DNA of 15,728 bases from an uncultured Fretibacterium sp. GTDB lineage: Bacteria > Synergistota > Synergistia > Synergistales > Aminobacteriaceae. The notes beneath the pieces are model-generated. The model had not been told where the DNA came from. It saw only the letters and a list, made by a program, of their open reading frames with translations, and made no database searches. The stretch covers positions 1-15,728 of the forward strand of contig NZ_CALIAA010000254.1 of the NCBI RefSeq assembly GCF_938040765.1, given 5' to 3'. This document shows, in pieces, positions 1 through 7,629 of this stretch (position 1 is its first letter; every line of letters starts with the position of its first letter). A program made the translations under genes and the position numbers.

Positions 1-262
1 TGAGACCAAGGTATTATATCATACAACGATGACGGCGCTCCCCCACCCTTCCAGTGGGCGAAAAACAGCGTTTCCCGGTTAGGGGATTCACTCGCTCCTG
101 CTCCATACCCGAGTATTACCAAAAGACCTGCCGGCCGCGGAGGGGGTGGACCGAAGGTTTGATAAAACCCCTAAGTTCGAATACGCGTAACGCAGAGATT
201 TGCTTTCTTGCTTATAGCGCAGCTGCATTATCTCAGAACAACGACAAACGACACAATTTTCC
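1..262. other. Unassigned left-edge block without a supportable gene
   Basis: I cannot assign a gene here. On the minus strand two frames stay open for tens of codons. One runs off the left edge (its protein contains SESPNRETLFFAHWKGGG), and another reads about 46 codons from an ATG near 225 to a stop near 87. Neither has a recognisable domain or a convincing ribosome binding site. The plus-strand 70-codon reading frame has no recognisable family either. The block could be the edge of a dispersed repeat, a degraded gene or a structured RNA. All three are guesses. Confidence 0.3.
13..21 (-). promoter_or_regulatory. Possible extended -10 promoter element firing off the left edge
   Basis: The minus strand reads TGATATAAT, which is a TG-N-TATAAT extended -10 element. 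No good -35 hexamer lies 16-18 bases upstream. If it is real, it would drive a gene to the left of the window. The match is to the motif only. Confidence 0.25.
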
Positions 263-292
263 TTGACACTGGTTATAAAAAACGGCTATAAT
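263..292 (+). promoter_or_regulatory. Sigma-70 type promoter of tRNA-Ser
   Basis: A perfect -35 hexamer TTGACA (263-268) and a perfect -10 hexamer TATAAT (287-292) are separated by 18 bases. The expected transcript start is near 299, about 14 bases before the mature tRNA. The surrounding stretch is AT-rich compared with the genome. This is the best consensus promoter in the window, as expected for a stable RNA gene. Confidence 0.85.
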
Positions 293-312
293 AAAAAAGT
301 TGGAATCGGTGC

Positions 313-402
313 GGAGAAGTGGCCGAGTGGTCGAAGGCGGTTGACTCGAAATCAACTGAGCGGCTTGCCGTTCCGTGAGTTCGAATCTCACCTTCTCCGC
401 CA
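313..402 (+). tRNA. tRNA-Ser, anticodon CGA
   Basis: This is a 90-base tRNA with CCA encoded in the gene (400-402). The acceptor stem GGAGAAG (313-319) pairs with CTTCTCC (392-398), with G399 as discriminator base. The anticodon stem GTTGA/TCAAC (340-344, 352-356) encloses the loop CTCGAAA, with anticodon CGA at 347-349 reading UCG codons. The long variable arm after the anticodon stem and the GAGTTCGAATCTC T-arm mark it as a class II serine tRNA. It is a single-gene transcript with its own promoter (263-292) and terminator (433-460). Confidence 0.97.
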
Positions 403-432
403 TTTTTATTTCCGCAGAAATCTGACGAAGTC

Positions 433-460
433 AAAAACCCCGCTCACAAGCGGGGTTTTT
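433..460 (+). terminator. Rho-independent terminator after tRNA-Ser
   Basis: A perfect 12-bp stem, AAAAACCCCGCT (433-444) and AGCGGGGTTTTT (449-460), closes on a CACA loop. The right arm ends in five T residues. The A-run on the left arm means it could also stop transcription coming from the other strand. Confidence 0.93.
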
Positions 461-769
461 GCTTTTCTCTCGTCTGGCGCTATCGACCGGAATGTTCCTG
501 TATGACTATATGAAGTGTCCTGGCTGTAAACGCCTTCGGGTTCGATGCCATCTTATGCGGGCCAGGGCATGTGGATAGAGAGCGGAGAATCGTCGCTTCC
601 CAACGGGCCTTATCCGTCGACAAATTACGGCCGGAGGGCAATCCCTCGATAACGCTATCGGCTTATGCCCTTGCGGGGGGCCGTAAATTGCGGTAAGGTT
701 CGTTGAATAAAACATGATGGGGATGCGTCGGCCGTAGATTCGGGCGTACCCCGGAGGGGCGAGTGAGAC
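461..769. other. Intergenic region between the tRNA terminator and copA
   Basis: This 309-base stretch has no confident gene. It contains a large imperfect hairpin (621-690, listed separately). It also holds a 28-codon plus-strand reading frame at 492-578, rich in Cys and Arg, whose product includes MKCPGCKRLRVRC. That frame has no usable Shine-Dalgarno sequence, so I do not call it a gene. A copper-responsive promoter was looked for and no clear 19-bp-spacer MerR-type promoter was found. Confidence 0.5.
621..690 (+). repeat. Long imperfect hairpin upstream of the copper ATPase
   Basis: CAAATTACGGCC (621-632) can pair with GGCCGTAAATTG (679-690) at 11 of 12 positions. Nested inside are GGGCA/TGCCC (636-640 with 666-670) and a perfect CGATA-ACGC-TATCG hairpin (647-660). 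The arms sit about 80 bases before the copA start. No T-run follows, so it is not a standard terminator. It could be a 5' leader RNA structure or a dispersed palindromic repeat. The pairing is seen directly, and any role is inference. Confidence 0.5.
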
Positions 770-3040
770 ATGACGGGACACGGGAAGATCGAAAACGGCT
801 TTACTGAGGAGAAGGTCAGCCTCTACGTTGCCGGGATGACCTGCGCGACCTGTGCCAAGATGGTGGAGCGGAAGCTGTCGAAGGTCGATGGAGTGTCGTT
901 TGCGGCGGTGAACCTGGCGACGGACAGCGCCTTCGTGGTGCTGGAGCGCCCGGTGCCGCGGGAGGTCCTGGAGCGGGCGGTGCGCGAGGCGGGGTACGAC
1001 ATAGGAAACCCGCCCGGCGAGGGACAGGAGGAGGAGCGGTATCGTGCGGCGCGGCGCGGGGTGATCTTTTCCTGGGTCGTCGTCGTTCCGCTCATGGTCC
1101 TGATGGTGCTGCACATGTACGGCGGGGCGTGGGCGCACGCCGGAGCCATGGAGCGCGTCATGCAGGCCATGCCGTTCATCGAGGCGGTGTGCGGGGCCTT
1201 CGTCCTCTTCGGGATCGGGCGCCGTATTCTCCGGAGCGCGTGGATCGCCCTCTCGCATCGGCACGCCAACATGGACGTGCTGGTCGCGTTGGGTGCGCTT
1301 TCCGCCTGGGGCACGGTGTTCGTCTCCTGGGCCGACCCGGCCTTCCCCTCGTTCGGCGCCATATCGACGATGATCGTGGCCCTGCACCTCACGGGACGCT
1401 ACATCGAGTCCCGGCTCCGGGACCGGGCGTCGAAACAGGTGCGGGCGCTTCTGTCCCTCTCCGTGCCCACGGCGCGGCTGCTGCTTTCCGATGAGGATAT
1501 CGGAAAGGGGGATGTCGGAAAGGAGGGCGGCAGAAAGGAGGAGGGAGGTAGGACGGTCGAGGTCCCGATCGAAGCGGTGAAGTCGGGAAACGTCGTGGTC
1601 GTCCTGCCGGGCGAGCGCATCGCCGTGGACGGGGAGATCGTCCGGGGCACGACGTCGATCGACGAGTCCATGCTGACGGGGGAGTCCATCCCCGTGTCCC
1701 GCGGCGTAGGGGATGCGGTGACGGGAGGTTCCCTGAACCTGACGGGCGCCCTGCGCGTACGGGCCACATCGGTGGGGGAGGACAGCTTCCTCTCGCGCAT
1801 GGCCTCGTTGATTCGCGAGGCCCAGGGGGCGAAAATTCCCATCCAGGCCTTCGCGGACCGGGTGACGAACCGTTTCGTCCCCGTCGTATTCCTGTTGGCC
1901 GTATTGTCGGGCACGTTCTGGTGGGTCCTGTATCGGATATACGGGATGTCGCCCCTGCCCCTCGCCTTCCTGGGGACGGCCAGCCCCGCAAAAGCGCTGA
2001 ACGCCTTTATCTCCACGCTGGTGATCGCCTGCCCCTGCGCGCTCGGGCTCGCCATTCCCATGGCGCTCGTCGCGGGGACGGGTGCGGCCTCGAAGCGCGG
2101 ACTGCTGATCCGCAACGCCGAGGCCGTACAGACAGCCCGTGAGCTGGGCGCCGCGATCCTGGACAAGACGGGGACCCTGACGGAGGGCGCTCCGAAGGTC
2201 GTGGAGACGAACCTGACGCCGGAGCTGCTGAACGCCGCGGCCTCCATCGAGAGATCGTCGACCCATCCCCTGGCCAAGGCCATCACCGCGGCTGCCGCGG
2301 GCGACGCCGAAGTCTCGGAGGTGGCGGAGACCGCGGGCGAGGGGGTGCGCGCGACGGTCGGGGGGCGGGAGTTCTTCATCGGGCGTCCTGTCGACCCGGA
2401 CGTCTATGGGGCGCAGCTCGACCTTGGCCGGACGGTCGTCGAGATGCGCTCGGGCGACGAGGTGCTGGGCTTCATCGCCGTGGAGGACCCCATTCGGGAG
2501 GACACCCCGGAGGCGGTGCGGCGGCTCCGCGAGATGGGGGTCGAGGTCGTCATGGCGACGGGCGACAACGAGCGCACGGCGCGGAGCGTCGCGGCCCGGA
2601 TCGGGGTCGACGATTACCGCGCCGCCCTGCGGCCGGACGACAAGCTGACCCTCGTGCGGGACTGGCAGGCCCGGGGGCGCAAGGTTATGATGGCCGGCGA
2701 CGGGATCAACGATGCCGCGGCCCTGAAGGGCGCGGACATCGGCGTGGCCATGGGGGCGGGCAGCGACCTGGCCGTGGAGAACGCGGACATCGTGATCGTA
2801 AAGGGCGGCGTGTCCCGGGTGGCCGACGCGATATCGCTCTCCCGGCGCATCTTCGAGGTCATTCGGCAGAACCTGTTCTGGGCCTTCGCCTACAACGTCG
2901 TGGCCGTGCCCCTGGCGATGCTCTCGCTGCTGAACCCGATCGTTGCGGAGAGCGCCATGGCCGCCAGCTCCATCTCCGTCATCCTGAGCTCCATGCGCAT
3001 CGCAGGGCATTTCGGGAGGGAGGACGGGGAGGGCGCCTAG
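770..3040 (+). CDS. copA: Copper-translocating P1B-type ATPase (CopA-like)
   Basis: This inner-membrane pump most likely uses ATP to export Cu(I). The 756-residue protein has one N-terminal heavy-metal domain with GMTCATC (Cys25, Cys28), an actuator-domain TGES (303-306), the metal-site CPC in a membrane helix (421-423), the phosphorylated DKTGT (Asp465), a nucleotide-domain His-Pro (499-500) and GDGIND (643-648). The FAYN and MAASS motifs of the last two helices fit the Cu(I) group rather than the Zn/Cd group. Oddities: the actuator region carries a charged low-complexity insert (GKGDVGKEGGRKEEGG, about residues 245-260) built from short GGAAAGG-like DNA repeats. The usual Asn after the last SS motif is replaced (SVILSSMRI). 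The start follows GGAGG at 753-757 with a 12-base spacer. It appears to stand alone, with no chaperone or regulator gene beside it. Silver transport is an alternative. Confidence 0.93.
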   Translation: MTGHGKIENGFTEEKVSLYVAGMTCATCAKMVERKLSKVDGVSFAAVNLATDSAFVVLERPVPREVLERAVREAGYDIGNPPGEGQEEERYRAARRGVIFSWVVVVPLMVLMVLHMYGGAWAHAGAMERVMQAMPFIEAVCGAFVLFGIGRRILRSAWIALSHRHANMDVLVALGALSAWGTVFVSWADPAFPSFGAISTMIVALHLTGRYIESRLRDRASKQVRALLSLSVPTARLLLSDEDIGKGDVGKEGGRKEEGGRTVEVPIEAVKSGNVVVVLPGERIAVDGEIVRGTTSIDESMLTGESIPVSRGVGDAVTGGSLNLTGALRVRATSVGEDSFLSRMASLIREAQGAKIPIQAFADRVTNRFVPVVFLLAVLSGTFWWVLYRIYGMSPLPLAFLGTASPAKALNAFISTLVIACPCALGLAIPMALVAGTGAASKRGLLIRNAEAVQTARELGAAILDKTGTLTEGAPKVVETNLTPELLNAAASIERSSTHPLAKAITAAAAGDAEVSEVAETAGEGVRATVGGREFFIGRPVDPDVYGAQLDLGRTVVEMRSGDEVLGFIAVEDPIREDTPEAVRRLREMGVEVVMATGDNERTARSVAARIGVDDYRAALRPDDKLTLVRDWQARGRKVMMAGDGINDAAALKGADIGVAMGAGSDLAVENADIVIVKGGVSRVADAISLSRRIFEVIRQNLFWAFAYNVVAVPLAMLSLLNPIVAESAMAASSISVILSSMRIAGHFGREDGEGA

Positions 3041-3045
3041 TCCTT

Positions 3046-3069
3046 GAAAAACCAACCGGGGTGTTTTTC
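3046..3069 (+). terminator. Weak hairpin after copA, possible terminator
   Basis: GAAAAAC (3046-3052) and GTTTTTC (3063-3069) form a perfect 7-bp stem around a 10-base loop, six bases after the copA stop codon. The stem is AT-rich and weak. The T-run lies inside the right arm, so termination is possible but not assured. Confidence 0.4.
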
Positions 3070-3135
3070 TGGATTGAGTCGGCGCTTTTTAACGTTGAGG
3101 GGCCGGTGGGCTGCGACGGATCCGTGGGAATAGGC

Positions 3136-3141
3136 TATAAT
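3136..3141 (+). promoter_or_regulatory. Possible -10 element before cheW
   Basis: A perfect TATAAT sits in the 197-base gap between copA and cheW, in a context (GGCTATAATAAA) like that of the tRNA-Ser promoter. No good -35 hexamer is seen at 16-18 bases. It would give an untranslated leader of about 90 bases. Confidence 0.4.
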
Positions 3142-3237
3142 AAATCGATGCGTCCCTTATTGGGGACGGAAAACGGTTGGTCGAATCGGGCCGCCGGGCC
3201 GAACGACCGGTCGGTCCGTGAAGGAGGCGAGCGAAAA

Positions 3238-3780
3238 TTGTCGGCGCAGTTGAATAATGCGGGCGTCGTCGATGTCCCGCAGCAGTCTATCGGTAAGGAT
3301 ATTGACGTCGAGTCGCTGGGACAGGAACACATCAATCTCGTATTCGCTCTGGGAAACGAGGATTTTGGGGTGGACGTCAACATCGTCCGCGAGATCGTGC
3401 GGGTCCCGCCCTTCATCACCCGCGTCCCCAATGCGCCGGGATACATCAGGGGCGTCATCAACCTCAGGGGGACGATCGTGCCGGTCTTCGACATGCAGCT
3501 CAAGATCGGGATGCCCTCCACGCCACTGACCGAGGAGGCCCGCATCGTCGTGCTCTCCGTCAGCGACGTCATGTTCGGGATCATCGTGAACTCGGTCCGC
3601 GAGGTTCGCACGATTTACGACTCCCAGCTGGAGACGGCCTCGAAGCTCTCCTCCGCAATGGACAAACGCTACGTCCTGTGGGTCGCCAAGCCCGCCGACG
3701 GCCGTCTTATCCTTCTGCTGGATGTTTCGTCCCTCTTCGAGCTGGACCAGATCCTCCAGGAGGAAGCCGGAAAGGAATAG
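3238..3780 (+). CDS. cheW: CheW-like chemotaxis coupling protein
   Basis: This is an SH3-fold adaptor that joins chemoreceptors to the CheA kinase in the cytoplasm. I place the start at TTG 3238, which has AAGGAGG at 3221-3227 with a 10-base spacer. That gives 180 residues, close to the usual CheW length. A longer reading frame to 3061 has no such signal. The CheW core shows as LVFALGNEDFGVDVNIVREI, then the hallmark PGYIRGVINLRGTIVPVFD, and finally ILLLDVSSLFE near the C-terminus. The first 30 residues are a non-conserved tail. The stop is three bases from the next start, so it is probably cotranscribed with the PHP gene. No cheA, receptor or motility gene is nearby. CheV is excluded because there is no receiver domain. 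Confidence 0.88.
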   Translation: MSAQLNNAGVVDVPQQSIGKDIDVESLGQEHINLVFALGNEDFGVDVNIVREIVRVPPFITRVPNAPGYIRGVINLRGTIVPVFDMQLKIGMPSTPLTEEARIVVLSVSDVMFGIIVNSVREVRTIYDSQLETASKLSSAMDKRYVLWVAKPADGRLILLLDVSSLFELDQILQEEAGKE

Positions 3781-3783
3781 CGG

Positions 3784-4614
3784 TTGATTCGGATCAATCT
3801 TCATATTCACAGCACATGTTCCGACGGAGCCTTCGCCCCGTCGGAACTGGCGTGTCTGCTGCATAAACACAAGGTCGCCGTCGCTTCTCTGACGGACCAC
3901 GACACCGTCGACGGTGTCGTGCCGTTTCTCTCGGGCTGCCGCCGGTTCAGTATCCGGGGCGTCCCGGGGATCGAGCTCTCGTCCACCTCGCCGGAGGGGG
4001 AACTGCATATCCTGGGTTATCGCTTCGATCTCGATTCCCCGGAGCTCGGCGAGGTCCTGGCGCAGTACCGGAGCGCGCGCCGGGAGAGGAACTGGGAGAT
4101 CTGCGAGCGCCTTCGCGGGCTTGGGATCTCGATCTCGATGGGGGACGTCGAGGCGCACGCGAGGGGCATCGTGGGGCGTCCCCATATCGCGCAGGCGCTT
4201 TGGGAGAGGGGGTATGCCCCCTCGGTTCGGGATGCGTTCTCGCGCTATATCGGCCAGGGCGGCTCCGCCTACGTATCGCGCTCCCTCCTGCCCACGGAGG
4301 AGGCCATCCGCGTCATCCGTGAGGCGGGGGGGCTGCCGGTCTGGGCCCACCCCCTGAGCTCTCTGACCGACCCCGGGGACTTCGAGCCCCTCCTGGACCG
4401 ATTGAAGGAGATGGGGCTCTGGGGGGTGGAGTGCTGGTTTCAGGGCGCGGATTCGGCCCAGACATGGCGCTGCCTGAACGAGTCCGGAAAGCGCGGGCTC
4501 TACACGACTGCGGGAACGGACTTTCATGGGCGTCCAGGGCACCCGGCCAAGATATCGGGGTGCCTGGTGAGGGATGATCTCTTGCCGTGGGCCCGTTTCT
4601 GCGGCGGGCTTTAG
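3784..4614 (+). CDS. PHP-domain phosphoesterase (YciV/TrpH, RNase AM-like)
   Basis: The 276-residue cytoplasmic protein is a polymerase-and-histidinol-phosphatase (PHP) metal-dependent phosphoesterase. Members of its closest group remove phosphate from nucleoside 3',5'-bisphosphates or trim 5' ends of RNA. Metal ligands are visible: His7 and His9 (HIHS), Asp14, Asp38-His39-Asp40 (TDHDTVDG), Glu63 (GIELS), a late His-Pro (WAHPLSS), and Asp246 and His248 (GTDFHGR). The start is TTG 3784, with AAAGGA at 3771-3776, three bases after cheW. The domain assignment is firm. The exact substrate is inferred from family resemblance. Confidence 0.85.
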   Translation: MIRINLHIHSTCSDGAFAPSELACLLHKHKVAVASLTDHDTVDGVVPFLSGCRRFSIRGVPGIELSSTSPEGELHILGYRFDLDSPELGEVLAQYRSARRERNWEICERLRGLGISISMGDVEAHARGIVGRPHIAQALWERGYAPSVRDAFSRYIGQGGSAYVSRSLLPTEEAIRVIREAGGLPVWAHPLSSLTDPGDFEPLLDRLKEMGLWGVECWFQGADSAQTWRCLNESGKRGLYTTAGTDFHGRPGHPAKISGCLVRDDLLPWARFCGGL

Positions 4615-4738
4615 GGACTCCAATTTCAAGTCGCTCGTATGGTGCGTTGTTTGGGCTCGCTTTGTCTGCAAACGATTTGGAGATGAAATAAGGTAAGTAA
4701 GGCGAAATCTGGCAAGATGGCCTGGAGGTGCGTGTTCG
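4615..4738 (+). other. Short intergenic gap before threonine aldolase
   Basis: This 124-base stretch is less GC-rich than the flanking genes and has no reading frame of interest. A GTTTG/CAAAC inverted pair with a 15-base loop lies around 4650-4673. No T-run follows, and I see no consensus promoter. It could contain a weak promoter for the ltaE-amidase genes. Confidence 0.4.
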
Positions 4739-5773
4739 TTGTTTCCCATAGATCTGCGGAGCGATACGGTGACGAAGCCCTGCGCGGCGATGCGGAGGGC
4801 GATGGCGGAGGCGGAGGTCGGCGACGACGTCTACGGCGACGATCCGACGGTGCTGCGTCTCGAGGAGGAGGCCGCCGGGCTCCTGGGCAAGGAGGCGGCC
4901 CTCTACGTCACGTCCGGCACACAGGGCAACCTGGTCTCGCTTCTGACGCACTGCGGTCGTGGCGAAGGGGTCATCCTCGGACGGGAGACCCATATCCTCA
5001 ACTTCGAGGGAGGGGGTATGGCCTGCCTGGGCGGGATCATGCCGCTCCCGGCCGACGATCCCTCGGGGCTTCCCGGGATACCGGAGATGGAGGCCGTCCT
5101 GAAGCCTGCGGATAACGTCCATTTCGTCCGGGCCCGGCTGGTCTGCCTCGAGAACACCAACAACCGGCGGGGAGGGCACGCCTCGACGCCTCGGGAGATC
5201 TCCGAGCGCGCGGCATGGGCCCACGACCGGGGGCTCGGTGTCCATATCGACGGAGCCCGCCTCTTCAACGCGGCGGTAGCGCTGGGGGTGAAGCCCGCTG
5301 ACCTGGTGCGCGATGCCGACAGCGTTCAGATCTGCCTCTCCAAGGGGCTGGGGGCCCCCATGGGAAGCCTGGTCTGCGCCTCGCGCGCCTTCGTCGAGCG
5401 TGCGCGCTTCTGGCGCAAGCGCCTCGGAGGAGGGCTGCGCCAGGTGGGGATCGTCGCGGCCGCCGGCCTTTATGCGCTGCGGCACAACATTGAACGCCTG
5501 GCGGAGGACCACGAGAACGCCCGGAAGATCGCTTCGATCCTTGCGGATGCCGGCCTGGACGTCTTTATGGCGGCGCGCCCGACCAATATGGTCTACTTCA
5601 GGGCAAAGGACGTGCCCTCCGCCGACAGGATTCTCGAGTTCTGCCGCAGGGAGAGGGTCGTTTTCAACAAGTCCGCGCCGGACACCTTCCGCCTGGTTAC
5701 CCACCTGGACGTGAGTGCCGAGGCTGCCCTCGAGGCCGCCTCGGTCATCGCGAGGGCAGCCCGATCAGCATGA
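4739..5773 (+). CDS. ltaE: Low-specificity L-threonine aldolase
   Basis: This PLP enzyme of fold type I cleaves L-threonine or L-allo-threonine to glycine and acetaldehyde in the cytoplasm. It has 344 residues, the usual length. The N-terminus IDLRSDTVTKP is the family signature. The ring-stacking His85 (RETHILN), Asp171 and Arg174 (HIDGAR), and the PLP-binding Lys202 in LSKGLGAPMGS are all present. The start is TTG 4739, ten bases after GGAGG at 4724-4728. An ATG at 4717 is in another frame. The stop codon overlaps the amidase start as ATGA, so translation is coupled. Confidence 0.94.
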   Translation: MFPIDLRSDTVTKPCAAMRRAMAEAEVGDDVYGDDPTVLRLEEEAAGLLGKEAALYVTSGTQGNLVSLLTHCGRGEGVILGRETHILNFEGGGMACLGGIMPLPADDPSGLPGIPEMEAVLKPADNVHFVRARLVCLENTNNRRGGHASTPREISERAAWAHDRGLGVHIDGARLFNAAVALGVKPADLVRDADSVQICLSKGLGAPMGSLVCASRAFVERARFWRKRLGGGLRQVGIVAAAGLYALRHNIERLAEDHENARKIASILADAGLDVFMAARPTNMVYFRAKDVPSADRILEFCRRERVVFNKSAPDTFRLVTHLDVSAEAALEAASVIARAARSA

Positions 5774-7563
5774 GAGACCTGGACCTCTTCCGATCGGGAA
5801 AGTGCTTTTTGTCCCTGGGGCTTCTGGGATTCGTCCTGGCGGTCTGTCTGATGCTCTCGGGGCCGGCCTGGGGCAGCGCGACGCTCTATCGGGGCGGAAA
5901 CGCCCTGGGCTCGGTCCCGACGACGAACGGCTCCAACAATGAGCCCTGGGTCTCCCTGACGGACACGGGAGCGCTCCTGGGGTTCCAGGCGTCGCTGTCG
6001 GGGGAGGAACTGCTCCTCATCCGCGGCGACATGCGGTTCCGTATCGTCCTGAACGCGGTGGCCGCATGGAGGGACCTTTATCTCATCCCGCTCTATGGGG
6101 CGGCCTTCGAACGGGACGGACGTTGGTGGCTGGACATTCCGTCCGTCCTGTCGCTCTTTCAGCGGGCGACCGGGACGGGGGCGGGAAACCGCCTGCGTTT
6201 CGAGGTGGAGGCGGACGCCCCTCCCTCCGAGCCGGCCGGCTCGGAGGCGCTTCCCACGGCGTCGCCCTCCGCGGCGGATGCCTCCGTCCCCTCTCCTTCG
6301 GAACCCGTGGGGGAAGGGACCCCGCAGGCGGGAGGAAAGGAAGCCAAGGGGGCGGAAAGGGCGGAGGACGCGACGATCCCGATTCCGGCGGGGGAGAAGT
6401 CCTTGGGGGAGAGCCCCGCAAGGGACAAGCCCGATGCGAAACCGGAGGCTTCCGGAAATAGAGGGGAGATCCGGGCCCTTCGATGGAGCACGTCGCGCGA
6501 GCGGATACGGGCCGTGATCGATTGCAGCGATGGGGCCGAACCGCAGATTCAGGTCGAGAAGGGCAACGTTCGGGCCCTCTTCTCCAGCGCCTCGGAATTT
6601 CTGGAGGGCCTTCCGTCCCCCTACGGCAACATTTCCGCAGATCTGAAACGGGGACCGTCCGGGGCGTCGCTGGTCTTCTCGTCCAACAGCCTGCGTGTGG
6701 AGCGCCTGGCCCTGGATGCCCCGCGGCGCATCGTGCTGGACTTCTTCTTCGAGTCCCCGGCGGATATCCGCGTGCTGCCCGCCCCCACGCCTCCTCCCGC
6801 TCCCGCTCCTGCTCCCGCGCCAGTGCCCGGGCCGGCAGGAAAATCCCCCAGGGCAAAGACGCCGGTCCAGCCTCCGGCGAGGCGGGGAGGAAAGCGCCTG
6901 GTCGTCGTGGACCCCGGTCACGGAGGAAAGGACCCCGGGGCGACGGCCAACGGCGTTCGGGAGAAGGACATCAACCTGGGGATTGGGCTGGCTTTGGAGG
7001 AGGTGCTGAGGAGCAGGGGGTTCGAGGTTCAGATGACCCGGAGGACCGACGTCTACCTGAAGCTTCAGGAGCGGACGGACATCGCCAACCAGGCCAATGC
7101 GGACGTCTTCGTCAGCGTCCACGCCAACGCTCTGCCCTCACTGAAGAATACCGCGGGCTTCGAGATCTATCTCATGGCGCTGCCGACGGACAAGGATGCG
7201 CTCGCGCTCGCCAAAATAGAGAACCGGGAGTATGTGGAGGAGAAGTCCGGCAGCTCCGCGGCCGTGGACAGAAGGACGGAGCTTTTGCTTCGCATCCTGG
7301 GGGATATGCAGCAGAACAACAAGATCAGCGAGAGCACGGAACTGGCGGAAGCCCTGTTCAAGGCGGGGAAACTGCGGGGCATCCCGATGAAGCGAGTGGC
7401 TCAGGCGCCGTTCTTTGTCCTTCGGGGGGCCGGGATGCCGGCGGTGCTTTTGGAGACGGGTTTCGTGACGAACCTCAACGAGGCCAAGCTTCTGGCCCAT
7501 CCGGGCTACCAGCGGAGGATCGCCGAGGCGATGGCGGAGGGGATCGTCAACTATCTGAACTGA
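5770..7563 (+). CDS. N-acetylmuramoyl-L-alanine amidase (Amidase_3) with long N-terminus
   Basis: This exported zinc hydrolase cleaves the amide bond between the glycan and the stem peptide of peptidoglycan. The order of parts in the 597 residues is as follows. A signal peptide comes first (hydrophobic about 14-35, ending AWGSA). Next is a roughly 100-residue N-terminal module resembling the copper amine oxidase N-terminal-like fold. A long charged, Pro- and Ala-rich linker (about 150-235) leads to an AMIN-like beta module (about 238-335), then a Pro-Ala linker, and the catalytic domain from about 376. Zinc ligands His384 (DPGHGG), Glu398 (GVREKD) and His451 (SVHAN), and catalytic Glu562 (LETGF), are intact. 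An insert around residues 490-530 is typical of AmiC-type regulated amidases. The start overlaps the ltaE stop. The two middle module names are tentative. Confidence 0.9.
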   Translation: MRDLDLFRSGKCFLSLGLLGFVLAVCLMLSGPAWGSATLYRGGNALGSVPTTNGSNNEPWVSLTDTGALLGFQASLSGEELLLIRGDMRFRIVLNAVAAWRDLYLIPLYGAAFERDGRWWLDIPSVLSLFQRATGTGAGNRLRFEVEADAPPSEPAGSEALPTASPSAADASVPSPSEPVGEGTPQAGGKEAKGAERAEDATIPIPAGEKSLGESPARDKPDAKPEASGNRGEIRALRWSTSRERIRAVIDCSDGAEPQIQVEKGNVRALFSSASEFLEGLPSPYGNISADLKRGPSGASLVFSSNSLRVERLALDAPRRIVLDFFFESPADIRVLPAPTPPPAPAPAPAPVPGPAGKSPRAKTPVQPPARRGGKRLVVVDPGHGGKDPGATANGVREKDINLGIGLALEEVLRSRGFEVQMTRRTDVYLKLQERTDIANQANADVFVSVHANALPSLKNTAGFEIYLMALPTDKDALALAKIENREYVEEKSGSSAAVDRRTELLLRILGDMQQNNKISESTELAEALFKAGKLRGIPMKRVAQAPFFVLRGAGMPAVLLETGFVTNLNEAKLLAHPGYQRRIAEAMAEGIVNYLN

Positions 7564-7629
7564 GGTTCTGGAGGCAGTCGAATCGGTACGCACACGCGTA
7601 TGGATATCCGTAAATGGGGGGAATGCTCG

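Noticed and set aside
61..140. Cobalamin riboswitch, suggested by AAAGACCTGCCGG on the plus strand and TGAATCCCC, GGGAA and CACTGG pieces on the minus strand
   Set aside because: The pieces lie on opposite strands or in the wrong order, so they cannot form the known fold.
506..3055. An 849-codon open frame on the minus strand opposite copA
   Set aside because: Its product is low-complexity and rich in His, Arg, Pro and Asp with no domain, while the plus strand encodes a complete CopA with every motif. It is an antisense shadow of high-GC codon use.
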